From: Apostichopus japonicus
Lineage: Eukaryota > Echinodermata > Holothuroidea > Aspidochirotida > Stichopodidae
Assembly: GCF_037975245.1 (NCBI RefSeq)
Contig: NC_092572.1
Location: 4,983,501 to 5,047,500, forward strand
Direction of reading: 5' to 3'
Length of the DNA: 64,000 nt
This document shows positions 57,360-64,000 of the stretch, piece after piece. How positions within the stretch are numbered: the first letter of the stretch is position 1; the number at the start of each line of letters is the position of its first letter. The notes beneath the pieces were generated by a model. The model was not told where the DNA came from, ran no database searches, and saw only the letters and a program-made list of their open reading frames with translations. A program made the translations under genes and the position numbers.

Positions 57360-59970
57360 TACACAGGCTCACTAGTGGATAAGCAGTTTGCTAACAGTTT
57401 TATTTTATTTTTCTTTCATAGATGTAAGGTTTCTGAGCTCTGATTTGTGGTAAATGACTAAATGCACAAATGCTCTGTGTGCACACAAAAAAAAACACCT
57501 TGTATTTGTATTTTAGCTATTTTTTTGTAGTAATATAATAATTTCATTTAAAAATCTGTCAAATACCTTGAAGTGAAGGTGCTACTGGTTTCTTCGCATT
57601 TCTCGACGATGTCTCTGTCAATTCTGATATTTTTAAAAGATCTGAAGAGAGCTTTGATGGTTGAATAGTTGAAAAGAGTATTTTGAAATATTTTCACCAC
57701 TCTGACCCTTTCGGTTGTTGCTTTTATGATAATTCATAGAGCACCATTAACCAGAAAAAAGAAAATATCTGCTCAAGGCGTCTTACAAAAAGTAATATAC
57801 AAACGGACCTACCGATCAGAGAAAATTTTGAGTCTTTAGTCTATCTTTAAGAGTTTCCTCAGAGGTTGATGTTTTACTATGCTGAGGCTAAGAGTTTCAA
57901 AGCTTTGAGTCATCATGGCCAGACTTTGTTACAGGTTGAACAATGTTAAGAGACTGAGAGGTGCGTAAACTGTGACCAGGCGTGTAGACAGAAATTAGAC
58001 TGCAAATATTTTGTTACATCAGTTTTGGCTTCCACTGCACTGTAGTTTAAATACCAATGAAAATAAGAAACCTCTTGAATAGTAAGCAAAGTATGCAAAT
58101 CTCGGTGGCTCTCTTTGTAAAACAGTGGTTGCTTTGAGGGATGAATATATAGAAAACAGAATATGCTAATTATAAGATGTCTCTCTTACCAATAGATATA
58201 TAATCTTGCACCTATCTCTATCGGGCTTTTCATGTAAAAAACCTCAGAAAATTGTTATTTTGTACAAAAGACCACCTTTTGTGTGCGAAAAGGGTATTTC
58301 AACATGTTGAAAGCAGAAGTACCTAATTTGCATATTATATTCTGGGCTATGTTACTGTCAACTAATTATTGTACTAAGTACTGTCAACCTTTTCCTTGAA
58401 CATGAGAAGAAATGTTTTCATAACATGCAAATTGGCAGAAAATAAAAACAGACGCAAATTAATCATGCAAATGGATCTGACCGAAACAAAACTAGCTTTT
58501 AAATTGTTCACATTTGAATGCGATACATATCCAGGGTCTGTTGATTACGAATTCATGTGTCTTATAGTCATATTTATATTAGAGGCTGATGGATTTGATC
58601 CTGTTGCTTTATACACAGCCAGGATTAAACTCTATGTGTACTGTAGCCTACTGTACTGTACTTATTCTGTGTTGTAATGTAAGGAAGGTTGGTTATAGGT
58701 GTGGAGGGGGGGGGGGGGGGGAGGGGGAGCGTGTTTGCTCCCTAAACAAAATGTACAAATAGTAAATGCAAGCACATGTTGCTTTAAATTCCGATGTTAT
58801 TATTCTCTCAAAAGGAATAGTGTAATTGTAGTATTTATGAAAAATTAATAATTACTTGTCATGGTTTAGAAAGATTAATCTTGTTAATTTCAGTTTTACT
58901 GAAATTTGCGTAAAGGTTCTACAGCTTGTATATTAAACCAGCCACTGAATTCTTCAAAACCCCTCTCTTCCCCTCCCCCTCCCCCCCCCCAAAAAAGGCA
59001 GAATGTGCGTCACTCGTCTTAAGCCATGCTAACAAGATTAAAGCCTAGTACTAAAATGTAATATATAATTAAAATTTACTGTAAAAAATGCAAAGGTGTG
59101 TTAATATTCGATCGGTGAAGTGGTTTCTATATGTATTTGCTGGTGATAGGCTCTAAGTATGCAAGCGTTGTTTTGACCTGCAATTAATGGATAGGTGTAG
59201 AGTGATCCTTGAATGTGGCCTACTTGTCATCAACGATTGTGTGAAGTACTACCCTGGATACTGTGTGTTAATGTTTGTTATTTATCTCGAAAATATGCAA
59301 ACTTGAACAGACTAGAAATCAAACTTGGAAGTATCTCTTGTATCACATTGTATTAATGTATATTAAAGTTCATTGCTTGATGGTTTAACCAACATTGACC
59401 TGAGGATGGAGTGGCAGGGGGTGCCATGGGGAAGGGTGGGAAGGGCCTTTATCATACAGGCCTGCTTTACAGTTGTGCAAGCACTTTTCTGTCCATTATC
59501 ACTCTTTATAGGAGATGGGTTAAGTTATCTACATAAACAGGTAATCAAATATAGTGGATTGTCTTCCCCTTCCAGTCCTACCACCAATTCCCCCCCCCCC
59601 CAGCCTTTCCAGTTAAACCCCCTCTCACCACCACCCACTCAGCCCTCCATACCTACAACCAAGGTAGCTGACTGTTTAACGCCTTTGATTGCAGTTCTGT
59701 GAAACATTTGCCCTCGCCTGAATATTCATGCAAGAGGTGAATACATCATAAAATGGTGTTTGTTGAAATTAGGTGTCAAAGGTCAAACATGAATGTCTCC
59801 CTCTCTCTCTCAGATGAAGTATGGTTTTGTTAAACTTTAGTTCAAGATGTATGTACCTTGGGTATGTTGCTTAATAACAATAATTACAGCCATACTGGAA
59901 GAGATTACCTTGTTATAGCAATGAGTTCAATCCAAACTAGAAGCTCCCACCATAACTGCTACTCTCCTTA
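57360..59970. other. 3' flank, no recognised gene
   Basis: AT-rich with G/C homopolymers (58708-58720, 58980-58990, 59591-59600). Short ORFs only. Some may be distal 3' UTR of dixin. Confidence 0.4.
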
Positions 59971-59974
59971 TTGC

Positions 59975-60348
59975 TTTGAAGCGTAGGAGGCGGGGGCTCC
60001 ACCCCCCACCCCAAATATTTGTGATAATTTGGGCAATATGCTGAGAATTTTTCGGGCACCTACTGAAAGAAAAATAATTTGCAATGTGTATTTCAATGGT
60101 TTAACTGATGTTGTTAGTATTATCATTATTATTGTAACGACTTCCCCAATAATCCTAACCAATATGGAAGGGTAATAACACGGAAAATGGTTGTATGTTA
60201 TTGGCATGTGATGTAATAACCGATGAATGCCTATATGATATGCAGATTAAGATGTTGAACGCGCGAAAAATTTTGGTTATATTTTTCGGGCAAGTCGTTA
60301 CAGCCCCCCCCCCCCAAAAAAAAATCAAAGTAGGCTCCTATGCCTATG
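59975..60348. mobile_element. GC-ended inverted-repeat element, copy 2
   Basis: Inverse relative of 15484-15992, with a single copy of the unit that is triplicated there. Ends GCGTAGGAGGCGGGGGC and, inward from the right, GGCATAGGAGCC. Confidence 0.75.
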
Positions 60349-61461
60349 CTTTGAAGATCAGAGGTTTTGTCTTATCTTGGCTTATGGGATTTCTAAAGTA
60401 CTTTGATGGAGATACTTCCACTCAAACTTCATTTCAGTTATATGTTAGGTGAAATATGTCGAGATGGTGTCTCGGTGAGGTAAACTACGTTGAGAATCAG
60501 TAAAATGCTTTATGAGCATCGAATATAAGTGACCGCTATTTGAGTTATTAGCATGAATCGGGGAAATGGTGGTATCCTTTAAGGTTTAGATTAGGGATAA
60601 CAATCTTATTTGAAATTGAAATGCGTGACAAATGGACATATCCAAGATTTCTGGAGGTTGGAAGTGTTCAGAGGACAAACCCTATCATAGTGTCCCTACC
60701 TTTTAATAAATAGTTTTATACATCAGTTATAAATACGCAAAGATTCATTCAGATGTCATAAAATATCATTTGTCCATAGTAGTATTAGTTTAACGAATTC
60801 CATGCACAAGCAATAGGTTTTAGTACTACAGTATGTAACTATATCCATGTAAATTTATGTAAGGATTATGGCGAAGTCTTACAATGTGGAGGCAGTGTAT
60901 TAATCAGCATGAATATTCATAGTATTTTCAAAATGTGCATATATTTGTCTGTCTTATCCAACATTAATATGATGTTATATGTGAATATGTGTGTTTGTGT
61001 GTCATCCAGTATTTTCCAATTATAAATGGAGAAAATGAAACTATAGTTCCGTTTTGTCTATATTTGCTTTATTGTTCCACTCTCGGCATATACATTACCC
61101 CGTGCTAAGAAACCTGGACCCGTCTCATACTCCATTACTCTTTTAATAAGAATATCTTGTCTTCAGAAAGTATGATATCATACTGCTTAATGGCAAAATG
61201 CTGTGATATTTTGCAATTTTTGAAGTTATTTATGCTAGGTCTTTTTCCACCTTATTTTTTATTTGTCCACAAATATTTTGTCAGTTTTTTTTCTTCCGAC
61301 ACTAAATTTGGCGACCCTCCAATCTATTTTGATCATCCCCACACCCCCCCCCCCTCTTCCCCCAATAGAAAAGGTGGCTAACCCCAGTTTGAATATTAAG
61401 GATCAAGGGTTCATTTAGAATAATTGGCGTTGTTGCGTACAAAACAGATCTTTCATACTTA
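60349..61461. other. no recognised gene
   Basis: AT-rich intergenic sequence; a C tract near 61345. Short ORFs only. Confidence 0.4.
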
Positions 61462-62267
61462 AAGCAGCATTTTGCGTCCTTTTCTATGATATTTCTCAAC
61501 CTCACTGACTCCACTATGCCATAACGACATACATAACTAGCTTATCTATTTATATTTTACTTCAAATGGTGGCATTAAAGTCGAAAAAATTGCAACTTTC
61601 AACTTTGTTGTTTCCCAAGATATTTTCCGTTGGGAACCCAATAAACCTCGCCCATAATATGAATATTTAAACACTACGAACGTCATTGACAGATACGTAA
61701 TATAACACCACACTTGATTTGTGTACAGTCTATATGGCAGTTGTACCAGGGAGTTGCATAACAACTCCCAACGCAAAGTCTTGAATCTATTTTTAGCAAC
61801 GGCTCATAACTAAACCTGCATCTCTGATTGGTTGAATTCAAACTAGTGGGTTTGGGAACTGAATGCGATTTAATTTTGTATGTGGAATACTCGCCAATTA
61901 ACGTTTTTGGTAGGGAAAAACTTGGCTAATATCTTAATTTGCTGTTTTGTGATTTGATGTACGTAAAAAACTCGATGGACATGTCAAAAAAGTAGAAAAC
62001 GGCGACCAAACGCAAAATGCTCATGAATAAACATACTATTCACTGATTGGTGGAATTCAAACTAGTGGATTTGGAGATATGAAAACTTTGTCGAGGACAC
62101 TTTTACTCGTTATCGATATAAATCGTTAATTACTCGCTAATTAACGCTCTTGGTAGGGTGAAACTTGGATGGTATCTTAGTTTGCTGTTTTATGATTGAT
62201 ACATGTAAAAAAATCGATGCACATGTTAAAAAAGTGGAAAAAAGCGACCCAACGCAAAATGCTGCTT
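61462..62267. mobile_element. MITE family 4, copy 2 with duplicated right end
   Basis: 806 bases, ends AAGCAGCATTTTGCGTCC at both sides (inverted), flanked by TA. The right ~230 bases occur twice (61800-62012 and 62013-62267), explaining the extra length relative to 54288-54894. Confidence 0.82.
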
Positions 62268-62827
62268 TAAAATGTTCCCGACCCCGTCTTTTCTGCAAAG
62301 CTACCGTACGTTGTCTTGTTCATATGAACTGCAATAGCGCCCTCCATTTGTTAATACGGATAATAATTTGGCTCTGATGCAGGGCACATACATTTGAAAG
62401 CGTACATTTTATGCTTAACCTGTTCAGAACTGCTCACTTCGGTGTATGTTTTTCTGAACCCAAAGTTAGGAACAAAAGACAGCAATCAATTAAACTGCTG
62501 AATGTGAGCTTACATATCTAGTATATGAGGTCTGTTTGGAATGAAATCGGAGTCGAAAACATATCTATATATAATGTTTTAAGCTTTCCCTTTTTACATA
62601 GACCTTTAGAGAAATTCACGTTTCGCCTTTCACTCATTTATATATGTATTATGTTGACAAGTGTATAATGCTTGCACTGTGCACATCATGTCCAAGATAT
62701 GGAATATCAGACATCAGAAGTAACATTGTCACATTGAACAATGTGGTGTAAGGGGATTGGGCATGAAAGTGAATCAGTAAGTCGTTTGGTTTCCGTCAAT
62801 AGGCTCTATCCTGGATGAATAATTTTT

Positions 62828-62983
<156 letters not shown>

Positions 62984-63534
62984 TAGGTCGATATTGTTAC
63001 AGTCTTTCACTGCAAACGGCGCTTGTTCCTTTCAGTCTAAAAGTTGTTTAAATGTTGATAAAGTAGGGCATATCAGGGGAACGTCAACGAAATATAACTG
63101 AAGGAAGGAAAATAATGTGTGGCATTGACCAATGTTAGGGATACAACCAGTGGGACTTGATATTTAAAGATCCGTAAACCACTAATAAATGTCCCCAGTT
63201 GCTCTGTAATTTCACTAATAAAATACATATTCAGTTAATTCATCGATATATAAAACGGCATCACGTAAGTGTATTTAAGAATTATGGAAATATGGCATTA
63301 AGATTTATATATTCTCATTTTCGTAATATACTCACGGGAAAGTGAAGACTTCAGAAAGGGTACTATGTGATAATTTGTCACTGGAATCCGACCTGGCTCT
63401 CGCTGCCTTTACTGCAATTAAGTCTTAAAACCTGTGGTTTACAATTTAACACCAAATATTTCATTATTCCATCAATTAACGCGGTTCATTGCAACGTGGT
63501 TGCTTCACACACACATTGATAGCCTAACTAACTT
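62984..63534. other. no recognised feature
   Basis: AT-rich sequence between the TA tract and the possible promoter of the next gene. Confidence 0.35.
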
Positions 63535-63600
63535 TCCACCAATCAACTAATTTCCGCAAATGACGTCATACCCTTCCGCGTACAGATACGTGTACGTCCG
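63535..63600 (+). promoter_or_regulatory. possible promoter with CCAAT box and CRE
   Basis: CCAAT at about 63538-63542 and TGACGTCA at 63561-63568, followed by a CpG-containing segment ending near 63600. Position fits the candidate first exon at 63753. Motif-based only. Confidence 0.3.
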
Positions 63601-63752
63601 TTTCTAACTGCACTGAGCACTGTCATGTTGGTATGACTATGAGTAAAGTTCGTCTGAAATAAGTTACAGGAAGAGCAAATTTAAATGAATCCTTTCCGTC
63701 CTTGAATGCTGTATTTATGTTCTGCCTTTTGACTTTGGAATTCGAAAAGAAA

Positions 63753-63822
63753 ATGGATACCACCTTTATGAAATTATACGTTTTTCTTATCTTTTTGGCG
63801 ACTTCGCTGAACTTTTCATTAG
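63753..63822 (+). CDS. candidate first exon with signal peptide (gene continues beyond window)
   Basis: ATG opens 23 codons with a short polar start (MDTTFMK), a hydrophobic core (LYVFLIFLATSL) and NFSL, then a single G and a GTGGGT donor. This looks like a signal peptide or membrane anchor encoded by a first exon, phase 1 out. About 185 bases upstream are a CCAAT motif and a perfect TGACGTCA CRE, in a stretch richer in CpG than the flanks. The product is unknown, and no following exon is visible before the window ends. Confidence 0.4.
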
Positions 63823-64000
63823 GTGGGTCCGAATTAACTTTAAGAAGTTAAGACTAAAGCTAAATTTAGACCTAGCCTATCTCAATTCAGGCCTTGCCCA
63901 GTAAACCTAGCCTAGGCCTAGTAATAGCCTAACGCAGACATTACGCCTGTGGCTTAACCTAAGGTTTTGTCTGCGAGGTAAGACGTGGGCTAGTAACTTA

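Overview
The window is animal nuclear DNA: AT-rich, gene-poor, with long introns, GT-AG splice sites and many old transposable elements. A dixin orthologue together with Penelope-like retroelements, jockey/CR1-type and RTE-type LINE remnants, tRNA-derived SINEs and many small inverted-repeat elements suggests a marine invertebrate deuterostome, most likely an echinoderm. The organism assignment is inference; no marker gene settles it.

The only gene that can be fully supported is a dixin/DIXDC1 (Ccd1) orthologue on the + strand, 31505-56540. I could join 18 coding exons with intact phases into a predicted protein of 720 residues: short N-terminal leader, calponin-homology domain (exons 2-4), low-complexity Ala/Ser/Pro linker (exons 4-7), long coiled coil (exons 7-14), Ser/Pro/Met linker (exons 15-16) and C-terminal DIX domain (exons 16-18). 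The family is known to act in Wnt/beta-catenin signalling by head-to-tail DIX polymerisation with Dishevelled and Axin. A second, weaker candidate is a first exon with a signal peptide and splice donor at 63753-63822, whose gene would continue past the window.

Layout: 336-1115 is an 85-bp tandem array; 1700-5110 is a cluster of broken Penelope-like elements in both orientations with hammerhead-like hairpins; 5157-8190 holds a foldback element, a SINE and dispersed repeats; 8200-31500 is intergenic and holds MITEs, two hAT-type elements with 8-bp target duplications, a 64-triplet GAT microsatellite, a 5'-truncated LINE (27444-28259), and a 1.45-kb inverted-repeat element carrying an RTE fragment; 31505-56540 is dixin, its introns full of mobile elements, a palindromic minisatellite and a 2.4-kb tandem array rich in AGGTCA motifs; 56541-63750 is the 3' flank with further MITEs, a Penelope-type inverted repeat and a long TA tract.

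The most unusual observations concern dixin splicing. Exon 15 runs into a 33-bp minisatellite in which most units carry a GTAAGT-like 5' splice site, the early ones in the same phase. The 3' end of exon 7 together with its donor has been tandemly copied twice into intron 7. The gene thus carries several arrays of competing splice donors. Also notable are a recurrent hammerhead-like core with the same one-base insertion at six sites, and an array of direct repeats of AGGTCA with nuclear-receptor-type spacing (DR4, DR5).
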